Shown here: positions 11,751-22,991 of the stretch, in pieces
Numbering within the stretch: the stretch's first letter is position 1
How the letters are laid out: every line of letters begins with the position of its first letter
Source: Symsagittifera roscoffensis
Taxonomy: Eukaryota; Xenacoelomorpha; Acoela; Convolutidae
Reading direction: 5' to 3'
DNA: 64,000 nucleotides
NCBI RefSeq assembly: GCF_963678635.1
Contig: NC_087064.1
Location: forward strand, 40,212,530 to 40,276,529
The notes under the pieces: model-generated
The model's input: the letters and a program-made list of their open reading frames with translations, nothing else
The model's database searches: none
Told to the model about the DNA's origin: nothing
Translations under genes and position numbers: made by a program

Positions 11751-12899
11751 CAATGTCGGCAATTCAGTTTGTCCTGTGGTAGCTTCACCATGATTTTCCA
11801 GTTTTATAAATTATCACAATAATATTAGTAATGATACAGAGAAGACAAAATATGAGAACTGAAATGCAATATGTGTTTTACAAGGCTAACTAAGAAGACC
11901 AAATATGCTTGTAATGTGAAGAATAAAAATAATCGATGTACTTTCTTAAAGTGAAACCTTTTCGTCATAAGACATCAGCATTTCTAAAAATCAATATGTT
12001 TGATGACAACGCAAACAGTAGGTCGCAATGCTTGTAATGTCCTAAGATTCCAATTTTTGTAAGAACCGGACATTGTGTACAGATGAATAATTACCAAAAC
12101 TCACCGGCGCGGGTAGGGTGAAATGGAAAAAGAGCCAAGAAATCAAAAGACAAACCGCGAAAAATATATATTTTTCAGCGCGACCATTTTTCCTGAAAAA
12201 CAAAACAAAAATCAAAATGACCTATATGTATCTTCACTAAGTTCATTGAAACTTGAAACGAACGTAGGAATTGTTGAAACGCTATCTCATGCTTACCTAA
12301 TCAGATTGAACACAGAGACAGCCACAAACACAAGCGGTGAAAATGCAAAAAAAGCTCTACATTGGCAATACAAAGTGAAATAAGGTAACGATTTATAAAA
12401 AAAACATCTGGAACAAATTTTTATTGAGATAAGAAATATCTTGCTCTCTCATCTTATCTAAGACCGCTTGTAATTTTACTAACACCAGCCACCAATAAAG
12501 CAGCAAAAATTCGACAAAAAAAACAAAGTTATGTAACTTTCCAGATACAAATAATTTCAATCATTTGTTGTACTGATACAGAATTTGCGTAATTTTCAGT
12601 TTCAAAAAAACGACACTACGCTTAACCCTAGTAATTATCTGCTCAAGTACGGGGATTAACCGCTTACTTGAAGAGGAACAATACTACTCGCTCTTTCACT
12701 TGAAAGCATTATCTCAGATTTGGTTGGTTACCTTTCGAAAAAAGTGAAAAGGACTCTAAACATAGATCAACTTTTCCTACTTCCATTAAATTTTCTCGAC
12801 TAAAGCATCGGACTAGCCTCTGCTTTCTGCACTTTGATTTCTAGATTGAAGATTTGCGTACCCTGATTTTTTAGAGTGAGTCCTATTTATCAGATTCAG
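10414..12899. repeat. Duplicated segment, copy 1 (carries the decayed LINE and the empty insertion site)
   Basis: This segment matches 20908-20983 joined to 42814-44733, with only scattered base changes. The join (gtcagtat|caaaatctcc, about 10476-10493) is uninterrupted here, so this copy preserves the pre-insertion state of the target of the large LTR element. It includes 543 bp (about 11465-12007) that are missing in copy 2. That piece is continuous with the LINE ORF1, so the difference is a deletion in copy 2. No functional gene is seen in 11750-12899. Confidence 0.85.
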
Positions 12900-13791
12900 C
12901 AAGTAGTTTTCATCTAGTGACAAAAATTCTTAAAATGTTAAAAATTAAAAGTGAACTTTTCCGAAGTTCATAACAGCTTTTTTCATTGAAAACAAAGCAA
13001 AAAACAGCTAACGCAGCGAAAATCCAAGCGTCAATGTAGTCCTAAAGAACTATCAACCTCAGAATCAACAGTTTAGCTTTGAAAAAATATATAACTTTCC
13101 AAAAAAACGGACAAAACTTCAAAATTGGAAGATTCCTATAGCCAGGGAGAAACCGCTTGCGCATATAAAATTCGCGCAACTGATTTTATTTTTCGGTTAT
13201 AACTTAATCTCCGATTTGGCAGGGTATTTTTTTGAAATAAGTCAAAAGCTTTAAAAATTAACAAAGATGTCAAAAAATGGGCTTGCTTGAGGCCATAAGT
13301 TTTTTTTCAATCGAATTTAGGTAGCAGCCTTGTAAGAAGGGGATCTCCCATACTTTTATTTTGATTGAAACCTTCATTTCTGATTTGAGCATTTAATTTT
13401 TGGGAAAATGAAAAAAAAAATTAAAACAAGTAGGCCAAAAAACCCCCTACTAACACTTTCGAAGACCGTAGAACGCGTGATAAAAAATAAAAGAAACTAG
13501 CCAAATATGTAGGCACATAGAAGAGCAGCCGGTTTTTTTATTGATGACAGTTTTTTGAAAATCGCTTCAGTAGTTTTCGAGAAAATTTGAAATTTCTCCG
13601 AAAAATAAAAAAAAATACAAAGCGTTGCAAAAAAAAGCGAAAAACATTAAATCCCAGACATTTCCATAAAACATTTTGTTTGGTTTGAAATTGATTAAAT
13701 TGACATATACCAAAAGGGCCGCCAAATGAGCAGTTTTCGTTGCGTCTTAGGTTGAAAAAAATCTTCGTGATAATTCTCTACATTGACTAAC
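12900..13791 (-). other. Intron sequence, no gene seen
   Basis: AT-rich sequence with homopolymer A and T runs and no convincing ORF, RNA gene or named repeat. A possible relative of the 13960-14640 dispersed repeat may extend into parts of it, but I could not establish boundaries. Confidence 0.4.
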
Positions 13792-13925
13792 AGGTACTGG
13801 AGCAGTAAGAATCTGGTTATTGACTCTGACTTGCTGCACAAAACACGGTCCATGCAGTCGGGCCATGATGTTGTTCCTTCTGGGCTCAATTTTGCAATGA
13901 GTCAAAAACAAAAGGAAGCCGCTGC
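13792..13925 (-). CDS. Ankyrin-repeat gene, internal exon (exon 6 visible)
   Basis: The acceptor is TTTTATTTCAG at 13926. The favoured donor is GTTAGT at 13791-13786; a competing GTACCT lies six bases earlier in the same phase. The exon takes two bases to complete the codon split at the exon 5 donor and leaves in phase 0. It encodes about 45 residues including GFLLFLTHCKIEPRRNN and GPCFVQQVRVNNQ. The two other frames hit stops within about 40 bases, which supports this reading. The alternating hydrophobic pattern looks like a beta-rich domain shared with exons 5 and 7. The family is unknown to me. Confidence 0.6.
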
Positions 13926-13959
13926 CTGAAATAAAAACAATTGATTACCTTATTACCAA

Positions 13960-14640
13960 AGTTCAATCGACTTCAACACTTCTAAAAAACATGGCCAACA
14001 GTTACTGTTTTTTGAAAATATGGCCTGTTTTTTTGAAAAATATGGCCTTCAAAAGAATTAACTAATTTTAGGGCATTTAGCGCCTTCAAGTCAAATTAGA
14101 AAACATAGCCAATTGAAGATTGGAATAGAGCAATGAACGCAAGTTAACATTAAAAAAAACATGAATTTTAGAATTTTAAAAAACAAAATCGATGCCCTTC
14201 AAGCTCTCTAAATTTCTAGAACGATTTATGCTTACCGCTTTTTTGATAACAAGAACCCAAGAAAACTAGAGAAAACTGGATCAATAGGTACAGTTTTTAT
14301 TCCGCTGGAAATCTAAAAAAATTAATTCCATTTTCGAAACTAGGAATCGTTCGTTTTTTTCCAGCAAAACCTATATAAGAGTCTTCACTACGCTCATTAC
14401 TCTTAAAATATGGCCTTGAGGCTTTTTAATATTTAACTGATTGACACTTTTTTGATAATCAAATTAACCCAATTTGGGAAAGGGGATCAATAGGTGAATT
14501 TTTTATTCCGCTGGGAAATCTGCAAGTTAAAATCGAAACTAGAAGATGATCCCGTGTTTCGTAACCTTTTCACTTTCGCTGATCGTTGGAGTTTGCCTTC
14601 TTCTTAACATTTAAAAAAATCAAAACTCAAAGGTAGTGAA
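13960..14640. repeat. Dispersed non-coding repeat, copy A
   Basis: The segment around 14105-14310 shares a series of phrases with 18840-19090 and, more weakly, 20215-20400: an aatgaac-caagt motif, gatgcccttcaagctct, ttctagaac and actggatcaataggta. Order and spacing are conserved over roughly 250 bp. It lies in the 857-bp intron between exons 5 and 6 of the host gene. No coding potential or terminal inverted repeats are obvious. Confidence 0.6.
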
Positions 14641-14782
14641 AAATAAAAAAAACCGCAGAGCTTCATAGCAACTGAAACATGACCCTAAGATCATTCAGTT
14701 GTTTTTGCGCAAGTCAATCATGAGTGTGGTCTTGTATTCTATTTGAGTTCAATATTTGCGGTTGTTTTCTTCCGCCACTCAC

Positions 14783-14943
14783 TGGCAGCGGCGACTGCGG
14801 TGGTGTTCGTCATGTCCACAGTGTACGAAGCTTGCGTCCCATCCTTGAGCGAGTGACAGTGCATGGGAAACAGAGGGGTATTGCCCAGTTCGAATGCATC
14901 ACGCAGGTACAGCTTGATCTTCTCGTCAATACAGTTTTTAACC
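14783..14943 (-). CDS. Ankyrin-repeat gene, internal exon (exon 5 visible)
   Basis: The acceptor is TTGTTTAG at 14944 and the donor a strong GTGAGT at 14782-14777. One leading base completes the codon split after exon 4 (TG|G, Trp), and the exon ends one base into the next codon. The 53 residues include DEKIKLYLRDAFELGNT and ASYTVDMTNTT. This resembles the second half of a WWE-type module (the Y-x-V-D-x-M pattern), but the similarity is too weak to claim. The exon is GC-richer than its surroundings. Short plus-strand ORFs here (14724-15045) are antisense shadows. Confidence 0.65.
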
Positions 14944-15082
14944 CTAAACAACATCGCAAACACGAATGAGTTTTGGACACACAGAGGCGAAATGATTGAA
15001 ACTTCGCAAACACTAGCGAGAACACGACAAAAAGAAGCTCTATAAGTGCAAAAAGAAAAGGTAGAAATAAGCCTAGAATTAG

Positions 15083-15163
15083 TGATACCTCGCAAACGTC
15101 TCGAATTCGTTGTGTGACCTAACGATTCTGAGTCTCACGCACTAACCACTTAGACACGGGCGC
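15083..15163 (-). pseudogene. tRNA-like sequence (tRNA pseudogene or tRNA-derived SINE head)
   Basis: On the minus strand the sequence starts GCGCCCGTGTCTAAGTGGTT and has an A-box-like TGTCTAAGTGG and a B-box-like GAATTCGAGAC at normal spacing. An anticodon-like loop CTCAGAA sits between them, and imperfect CAACG/CGTTTG pairing surrounds the B box. The 3' end does not pair with the first seven bases, so it is not an intact tRNA. A pol III promoter relic or SINE head fits best. Confidence 0.45.
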
Positions 15164-15544
15164 TTAATAAATCACAAACACTAGCCACAAACAAAGCAGA
15201 AAACAGATGCTACGAAATTTCCAATGCTACAAATCGTGATCATAGCAAAATTGACACCAAATAAGTGAACACTTTTAATGAACACCTTTATTCGTGCGCA
15301 AGGTTAGAAAAAAGAAAAATCGTACTAATACACTACGCTCGAAAGTGTAAAGACAAAATGAAAAAATCAAACTCCCTTTAAAAAGAACACAGTTATCACA
15401 AACACTTTGAATTCCCCCTCGTGTTTCTTTTTTTTTTATTTTCTTTACTCTACTTCTCTTGGAACTACACAAGAAATAAGAAGAAACAAGTCAAGAAACA
15501 AGAAGACAAAAAAGAAATAATTATACAACGGATAACAAGAATAC

Positions 15545-15934
15545 TGAGTTTAAGTCCAGATTGGCTCACTCATAGAGTAATTTCAGATAAGGTACACCGT
15601 CTGTTCGTCACGCTATCTTATTTTCGGCTGGATAGATTCGAGCAATTTCTTAGTCTAATACCAATCTTAATCTTACTCTTTTATCTCCTAGTCTCAGTAG
15701 ATCTAGTCTATGCTGGTATTTGCGAAGCCAGATATCATGATCTGTTCTGGGGAAGAGCAACTGTTTGGTAAGTTAAATTTATTCTGTTCTGACTGAAACA
15801 TTAAATAGTTTCAACCGTACAAATTATTCTAAGTGTTAGTTCTATGCATCATGATTGGTTAGTTCTAAGTACTTAACAGAGATATCTTATCAAGAATACA
15901 ACAGGATAAAATAAATATTCTTTTAAACTGGTTC
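15545..15934 (-). repeat. Diverged LTR related to those of the large element (no partner LTR)
   Basis: This roughly 390-bp stretch aligns with the 407-bp LTRs at 20984-21390 and 42407-42813. It shares gagtaatttc, acaccgtctg, cacgctatcttattttcgg and agtctaata, and its right edge aactggtt is followed by ccacccatccgggg exactly as at 21391. That following block is the polypurine tract of a minus-strand element, so this is a 3' LTR. The internal sequence extends to the right, and no second LTR is visible. Confidence 0.7.
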
Positions 15935-16580
15935 CACCCATCCGGGGCTTAGAGAGTTTCCAAGTTTTCAGTTTGTTCTTGTGAAGGATGGATGGAGAAG
16001 TTTTTTGATTCTTTGGAGTAGATTCTTTTGAAGCAGTGGTTGCCTGAAGGAAGAGGAAAAAACAGTTGCTCGTGCTGTGTAGTTGTCTTCATAGAGAGGT
16101 AAGGAAAACAGTTGCTCGAATTTCAGAAACGGGTTTCGTGTATCAAGGTTGGGCTGAGTGGCCGTGTCAAGATTGCAGAATTAAATGTTAATGTTGTGTA
16201 GGCCCTCACAGCCCTTCAGTTTCGGTCGCGCCTCTTTTTGCGTCGGTCCACAGGGTTTCTGGAGCTAGGTTGGCGAGGCACGCTAGCACGTGTTCCAGTC
16301 TCTTTTTCCTTCTTACAGAATCAGCATGTCTGTTTCCGAGGCGTTAATTCTGTGAAGAAAATCGTTGAGTTGAGAACAAAAACCACTCCTTATCTGGGCG
16401 AGCCGGACTTGTTGTTGTCTTGTTAATGTTTTCTCCAATTCGTCCATCTTGTCTTGATTTATTCGGAGTTGGTTGTTGAAAACTCTATTTGGCTGTAGTT
16501 TTGCTATGGTATCAATGACGTAGGCTTTGTGTAGGTTCTCCCTGGCTTGAACGCTTTTGATTGTGCGAAACACTTTAATA
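15935..16580 (-). mobile_element. Probable internal 3' fragment of the truncated LTR element, with an unassigned 86-codon ORF
   Basis: Directly after the polypurine tract, the block gaaggatggatg matches the large element's 3' internal end. Farther in, a minus-strand ORF (16573-16313, 86 codons, with motifs DELEKTLTRQQQ and QLNDFLHRIN) is charged and helix-like. I do not recognise it. It could be the 3' ORF of this related element or unrelated sequence. The GC content is a little higher than in flanking DNA. The right boundary is uncertain. Confidence 0.35.
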
Positions 16581-17540
16581 GACTTTCAAATTTTCAAAAC
16601 CGTGATTTCGTGCAAGCCAGAAGGTTCTGAGAGTCATTAATCTGAGGTTGAACTTGCAATCTCAAAAAATTTTCAGGAAGTACCTAATCAAATGGTTTCA
16701 ATTTCCTTTTCTGCTTACCGATGGAACTAGTATATTTTAATTTTCTATTAAACTCTTCATTCAGTTTCTTTGAAAGCTTTTTTCAAATTGAGTCATGGTT
16801 ACCACGTTTAAAATTGTCCCTAAAATTGTGAACGAAAACATTTATATCATGCAAAGACATTTTTCTAGTATCAACTAGTAACAAATCATCTGCACTCAAA
16901 ACATTCAACAATTTTGAACCTATATTTGTGAGTTAGCAAGAATTTGATTTTTTTTGTGTTCCGCTGTCTTTGGTTGAAGGAGCGCAAGAGCAAAATTTGA
17001 GCAAAGCAAAAACATTTAGATTCTATAATACCAAGAAAGTTACAATAAATCTTACTAAACTCAATATTATCAAAGACAACACGAAGCTTGTAAAAAGGTC
17101 TATTTTTCCTAGATTAAAAAAAGAGTCATTTTAATCGAAATTGTAAGATAACATATTAATCTTCAACCAATTAGACAACTTTTCAAATCTGAGTGAAAGC
17201 ATTCGAACAAAATGATATTGCACGTACAGTTTGCATCATCTGCGAAAAAAAACGTTCGAATTTAGTGCTGCATGATACACACCAGTTTTGTAAATAAGAA
17301 TTATTGGTCCATATTTCTGCCTCGTTTCCGTTCTGAGGTAGATTGGGTTCGGATAACCGGTTGATTGACAACATTTCATTTCATACGTATATTAATCGTA
17401 TTTATCGGAAACTACAAGTCAACAAAGAATATCGAACAGACAAAGATTTCGGTATTAAAAAGCCGAATTCAATGTCATTAAATACGCAAAACGAAACTAT
17501 GAAAAAATCACTAATAAAACAGCGCCTGAGCATTTTGTGA
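16581..17540. other. Intron sequence, no gene seen
   Basis: AT-rich sequence with short ORFs on both strands and no recognisable motif. It could include decayed flanks of the LINE fragment that starts near 17560. Confidence 0.4.
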
Positions 17541-17559
17541 ACTTAGTTTCGATCTTTCA

Positions 17560-18080
17560 TTTTTTCGTCTTTTCTCACACACGGTGCTTCGTTCACCAGA
17601 AAAATCATTACCTTGGATTTTTCTCGCTATGAATTCTAGTGAGAACAGTCCATGTACAGATCCTTGAGGCACACCGGCCGTTGCTGACTCTGAGTCAATT
17701 AGACGCCGTATTGTCTGTTTGATCAAAGTGTCGCCTGTCTGATAGATGGCTTTTAAATCTATTGTAGCAGTTGCCGAGCTCCATAACATTCCTAATTATC
17801 TATTAAGATTGTATGATTCAGCTCATCAAACGCTTTTTTAAATAAATGAAAAACTGCAAAGCAGATTATTTTCAATTCCTAACCCTGCTCTTTCTGTTAA
17901 TTCAGCTAAAGCTTCAATAGTTCTGAACTTTTGCCGAAATCCAAATTGGCGCTCATAAAGTATATCGAAAATATCGAGGTAGCAATAGAGCAGTGACTTA
18001 CTTGTTTTTCAATAACTTTACCACAACTAGGTAATAAAGAATTGGACAAGTATTATCGAAATTCATATGCAAGGGTAGAA
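17560..18080 (-). pseudogene. LINE reverse transcriptase fragment, decayed
   Basis: Reading the minus strand, pieces of the RT domain appear in the correct order in shifting frames: QFGFRQKFRTIEALAELTE (about 17955-17900), AFDELNHTILI (about 17830-17800) and AGVPQGSVHG (about 17685-17655). These correspond to the fingers and palm motifs of CR1/jockey-type RTs. No catalytic FADD or YADD box is visible downstream, because the copy is truncated. Stops and frameshifts throughout show it is a relic. Confidence 0.65.
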
Positions 18081-19847
18081 TTTTAGCAATTTAAAGCTCT
18101 TGTTGGAATATTCCTAAGCGGAATGACAGATCTGTTTTATTATTTCAGGCAAAACTACAAGGAAACTTTTTAAAAACAGATCTATCGTCATGCCGCATGA
18201 TTGCTTAAGTTTTTAGTTATTGATTTAGTTTACCATCTCGAAAATCAGCAACCATAAAGGTACAAATACTGATTTATATTTTCAGTAAAACACAACGGCT
18301 GATCAGGTTCAATAAAATCGGTCACTTTGATTCCTAGAGATGCAAAATGCTCATTTAACAGAGGCCTATAGCGATACAACATCAATATAAGAAACCAAAA
18401 ATCCTATGGCACTACCGAACTAGCAAAAAATTACAACCACGACAAAACATAAGTAAAAAACATGAACATGAAAAATTTGAAAGAAAATTTGTTGAACAAA
18501 ATTTTCGGATGTCAGCGCGTTCTGGTTTCGTTAACTTGGAATATTAGAAATGCAATGCATTGATGGGGCTTTGATACTTTTTTTAACGGTCGAATATTCT
18601 CTTTGATCAAAATTAATGGTTTTTTGTCTAAAAATTCAGTACTCTTACGTTCAGTACTCTTAAAAAAGAACCAACAATTTTTGATCAAAGAGTAAAAAAT
18701 TGAAAAAATTCTAAGAACTCCTAATAGTTTTTATCCTTTATAGTTTCCGGAGGGTGTTGTAAAAGTTCAGCTTTGACTCAAATGACGAAGACTACATTTA
18801 GGCTGATAAAAACAAAAGCCAAAAACAATCGGGCCGAATAAAACTTTTCAGCGAAAATTAGCCAACTGATAGTTGGAAAAGAGTAATGAACTCAAGTAAA
18901 CAGAAAAAAAAACACTTGCTGAAAAAATGTCAACTTTCGAATTTCCAAGAAAAAAAAACAGATGCCCTTCAAGCTCTTTGAAGTTCTAGAACAACTTATG
19001 ATTGGCATTTTTTGATACCATTAACCCAACTTGAGAGAACTGGATCAATAGGTAAAGTTTTTATCCGCTGGAAAATCAAAAATTAAATTCCACTTTCGAA
19101 ACTAGAAATCGTTGACATTTTTTCGCACTATTTCCACGTTCGTATTTGGAGAGTGCTATTTAGGTAACTTTCAGTTATTGAATTCAAAAAGTTCAAATAT
19201 AAACTAAGTACATTCATACATGCACTAATGTTTGAATGCACATCTGTAGTTATTAGAGCATTTTAAGACTTTTTTCTGAAAAAAAAACACCAAGATCTAT
19301 ATAACAGACTACATTACGCTCATCACTCTTAAGCAAGCAAGCAAAACTGTAGTAAAAGTTCTTAAATTTACAAGTTAAAGGAGTAAACGACAAAGACTTG
19401 CAACTACAATGAAAATTGCTTTCAGCACAAGATAACTCTTAGATGCGCACCTTAGCCGACAAAACGTAATCAGACAAACGATGGGCCGAAAATTTTTGAA
19501 ACACAATCATTAAATTTGGAAAAAAAACATTCTGACTGAATTCAAAACAAGGACCTTTGTCGTCCAAGGAGGGGTCCAACCTCAGGCCAAGGAAGACAAG
19601 CTATCAAATCATTCAAATTATATTAAGCAAGTTTTTAACCTGAAAACTATATATATGCCGATTTGATAACGCATATACTAGTCCTGTAATGCATTACCGA
19701 TTAGCAAGAGACATACTAGATCAATCTCGATTGATCCGATCAGGTTTTCGAGCTACAAAACCATGCTTTAATATAGTTGAGGATAAATAATTATTGTTCA
19801 ACAGCAATTCTGCGTTGGCGACTTGTGACAGTTGCAAACAAACATAC
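18081..19847. repeat. Intron sequence with dispersed repeat copy B (about 18840-19140)
   Basis: The part around 18840-19090 matches the repeat at 14105-14310. It has gatgcccttcaagctcttt, ttctagaac and actggatcaataggta in the same order. The rest (18081-18820 and 19140-19847) shows no gene or clear repeat. Confidence 0.5.
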
Positions 19848-20002
19848 CATGAGTAGTGCTGTTCTATGGACTTGACACAAATCTGGTGGTTCTTCAGCCT
19901 GGCCATCTGCTGAGCAATCTGGTTTTGCTCCGTCTTTAAATTCGTGTCTGCACAGTACTCCAATAGAAGACCCACGATATCCTCATGGCCATTCTTGGAA
20001 GC
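19848..20002 (-). CDS. Ankyrin-repeat gene, internal exon (exon 4 visible)
   Basis: The acceptor is TGTCTTCATAG at 20003 and the donor GTATGT at 19847. The exon starts in phase 0 with ASKNGHEDIVGLLLEYCADT. This completes the ankyrin repeat begun by SALMK at the end of exon 3, 42 kb upstream. The A-S-x-N-G-H-x-D-I-V-x-L-L-L signature is diagnostic of the family (protein-interaction repeats). It then leaves the repeat with a charged helical stretch (QQMARLKNHQICVKSIEQ). The last codon is split TG|G. The exon is flanked by repeat-rich intron on both sides but has no lesion. Confidence 0.8.
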
Positions 20003-20983
20003 CTATGAAGACACATCTTACTAGGACAGACGATTGCTACTGTGCAAGTAACATAGAAAAAAGTTTTACCACATAAATTATAAAAACGGCAAAAAAAACT
20101 TTTTTGATTCTACTAAACGGCAAAATTTTTTTCTTTGCAAATTTTCTGTGTTTTGTGCGTGGTGTGACAAGGAAACAGAAAAGGCTAAAAAAAAGTAAGT
20201 GAAAACATAGTCAACAGCCAATGACAAAGACAAAAGGGTCAATGAACGCAAGTAAACAAAATTACTTAATTTTTGGAGAATTTTAACTTTAAGCTTTTTG
20301 AATTTCAGGGATTATTTATGATTGACGATTACTTGATTGCGAAAACTGGATCAATGGGTAAACTTTTCAATCAGCTGGGAAATCTGAAATTAAATTCGAG
20401 TTTCGAAACACTTTTCGTGACCTTTACACTTTTGATGTTCAATAGTGAAGTTGGCAGCCCTTTTAACAAAGGAAAGGAAGTTAACTTGAAACAAAGACGA
20501 AGCTGAGCTTCGCACCACTTACAATACGAAAAACACTAAAATCAAAAGACAGTGTCTCAAGCGAAATGAATTCTGTTGAAAAAATCGCGATCTAAAAAAG
20601 TTCTGAACAAACTTGTTGCAATAGTTCTGAAAATCTATTACCTGAAACATAAGAATGGGCTACCCCAACTCCATTCATTTAATTTCCATAATGAATAGAT
20701 GGTAACGCTCAGAAAAAAAATTACCGTAAAAAAATGGGATTCAAAAATTACTTAAGGTACTCAAAAACTTTGCCTAAAATCTTGTAACAAAAAAACCTGC
20801 TGATCCCATAGGAACAACTGGCTAAAAGCATCAACAGAAAATTTTGCTATAAGCTAAGACAAAATGAAAGAAAACTGGCTATAAACTAGAGAGTCGCGGT
20901 GCTATCTAAAATTTGAAATCTATTTGCCTGTTTAGTATTTACAAAGGAACGTTGTAAAATACTTTGCTAATGGATGTCAGTAT
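20003..20983. repeat. Start of the 42-kb intron; dispersed repeat copy C and left stub of duplicated segment
   Basis: Sequence around 20215-20420 is a weaker relative of the repeat at 14105-14310. From 20908 to 20983 the sequence matches 10414-10488: it is the left stub of duplicated-segment copy 2, cut by the LTR element insertion. Nothing else is identifiable. Confidence 0.6.
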
Positions 20984-21390
20984 TGAGTTAGGATCGATTT
21001 GGTTAACTCATAGAGTAATTTCGGATAGGGTACACCGTCTGCTCGTCACGCTATCTTATTTTCGGCCGGATAGATTCGTGCAACTTCTTAGTCTAATACC
21101 GATCCTAATCTTACCCTTATATCTACTAGTCTCAGGGTGTTTAACTAGTCTCTGCTAGGCTCAATAGATCTAGGGTATACTGGCTTATTGCAACTGCTGA
21201 AGTTCTCTTGGAGAGGTAACTAATTTCTAGGTTAAATTCAAATCTCTCTGGTGCTGAAATTACAAGTAATTTCAGCACTTACAAATAAGTGGGTTGTTAG
21301 TTGGATGGATTATGATTGGTTAATATTAAATATTTTACAGTGGTAAAATATCTAATTTATCCAATAATAAAATGTAGTTTAGATCAGGTT
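20984..21390 (-). repeat. 3' LTR of the large element
   Basis: 407 bp, matching 42407-42813 at all but about 16 positions. In element orientation it starts AACCTGATC and ends CCTAACTCA, so the usual 5' TG is not at the terminus. The 7-bp target copy abuts it at 20977-20983. Confidence 0.9.
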
Positions 21391-21404
21391 CCACCCATCC
21401 GGGG
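21391..21404 (-). promoter_or_regulatory. Polypurine tract (plus-strand primer site)
   Basis: On the minus strand the bases just inside the 3' LTR read CCCCGGATGGGTGG, a purine-rich block at the position expected for plus-strand DNA priming. The same block adjoins the related LTR at 15935, which supports functional conservation. Confidence 0.6.
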
Positions 21405-22991
21405 TTTACAGAGTTTTTTAGAACTATCTTTCTTCTCTGCAATTTGAAGGATGGATGATGAACGTTGGTATTTGGCGAACATCATTTTCTTATCCGGTTC
21501 CTCTTGAAGAACGTTCCAGGACGCTGGAATTAGGGACAGGAAATTATTACTTCGTCATTCGACAACGACTGTGATCCCCAATGAAATCAATCCGATTTCA
21601 AAATGGCTTGCTATGTCAGGTTTTTCTGTGTTAGTAGAGAACTGTTTTGTGTGCAGCCTCGTCTGGGAATGGCGTGAAGATCGTGTGTGGAAGGGATGCC
21701 TTGTAACTCGGATCTGAACGTATACTTGAACATCGAGGTGGTCATTGGCCTAGTTCAATGGAGTCCTTTTCTGCGAAGTCAAGTCGTACTCTAAATCCTT
21801 TGAGTCGTGATTGTGGACGGCATGTCGGTTATGTTTAGCCATTCTTTTGTTCGAGTGTGATGGGATCATCTAGTCTTTGGATGTTCGTCTTTGTTGTTGT
21901 GTATGATCTATATACTGCAAAGTACGATTTACATTTTATAAATTTATGTTAATTCGGTTTTTAATCATGAATTTAGTTAGTCGTTTTCACAAAAGCGTTT
22001 TGTTTTAGTTTGGTTATTTTGAAAAGTTACTCACCCTTGAGTACCTCTTATTAAAAATAGAAGTGTGGTCACAAAGCGTGGATGCAGCGCGGTGGGTTTG
22101 GCCGGCTATAGAGCATGCTCAGGGCGTCCTCGCTGGTGGGTTAGGCCAGGAGTGGGAGTATGATTGCATGCTGTTTCATTGAGAGGTCCTGTTATGTGAT
22201 AACGTTTTATGTTGGATTTATGTTGGTCTTTCTTATGTTACTTTGGTTGTGTCCTTTTTTCAAAAATCAAATTGTTTTGGTTTGGGTTTGTCTTGCGACT
22301 TTTTTGTGTTTTATGATTTCTTTCTTAGATTTTATAATAGTCTTCAAAAGAATAAATTATCCAGTTTTAAACTGGGTTAATCTGGTTTGGGTACCGTTGG
22401 TTTTCTTTTCTTAGTCATGCTGTTATTTTATGATTTGTGGTGTTCAGTAAGCTGCGTTGGTTAGTTTAGTTTAATGAATAATTCCTTTCCAACCGGGTTA
22501 AAGAAAAGTTTGAAATTTGTTATCGTGTGTTAGAGATGTTGATAGTGAAAGCTTGAAACCAAAATCATTATTTAAAAAATTCTTCGTGGGCGCGCTGTGC
22601 GAGTGTGGATAGAATTCTTGTGCGAATGAATGAAAATATTGAAAAGGTTAGTACTGCTTTCTCAATTTATCAATTTATTGCATAGAATTTGAATTTTATT
22701 GCATTTTGGGGGAAATAAAATTATAAATTTTCATCGTATTTCAAGTTTACTGATTCATGGGGAAATAATTTAGAAATAAAAGTACTACATTTGTTATGAA
22801 TTTTACTACATTATTTAGTGCAAGAAATAAATGAATTTTAAGATAATTTAACAAGTTTTTAATTTTCTTTTTCTTTTCTGTTTTGTAGATGATCGTGGTG
22901 TGAAGACTAAAAGCATAAACCAAACATTGATAGAAAATGGTTAGTACAAATTTGAATTTATTAGTTAAAAGTATTTCAAATTATACTCACC
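21405..22991 (-). other. 3' non-coding part of the large element
   Basis: About 1.5 kb separates the extra ORF (copy 1) from the 3' LTR. A plus-strand open frame at 22160-22414 (hydrophobic, 84 codons) recurs at 24808-25062 only because the region is duplicated. It runs antisense to the element and has no recognisable family. No other gene is seen. Confidence 0.5.

Noticed and set aside
12123-12383. 86-codon plus-strand ORF
   Set aside because: It has low-complexity composition and lies in the duplicated segment. The copy at about 43927-44180 does not keep the frame open.
14724-15045. Plus-strand ORFs of 60-81 codons
   Set aside because: They overlap exon 5 on the opposite strand and lack motifs.
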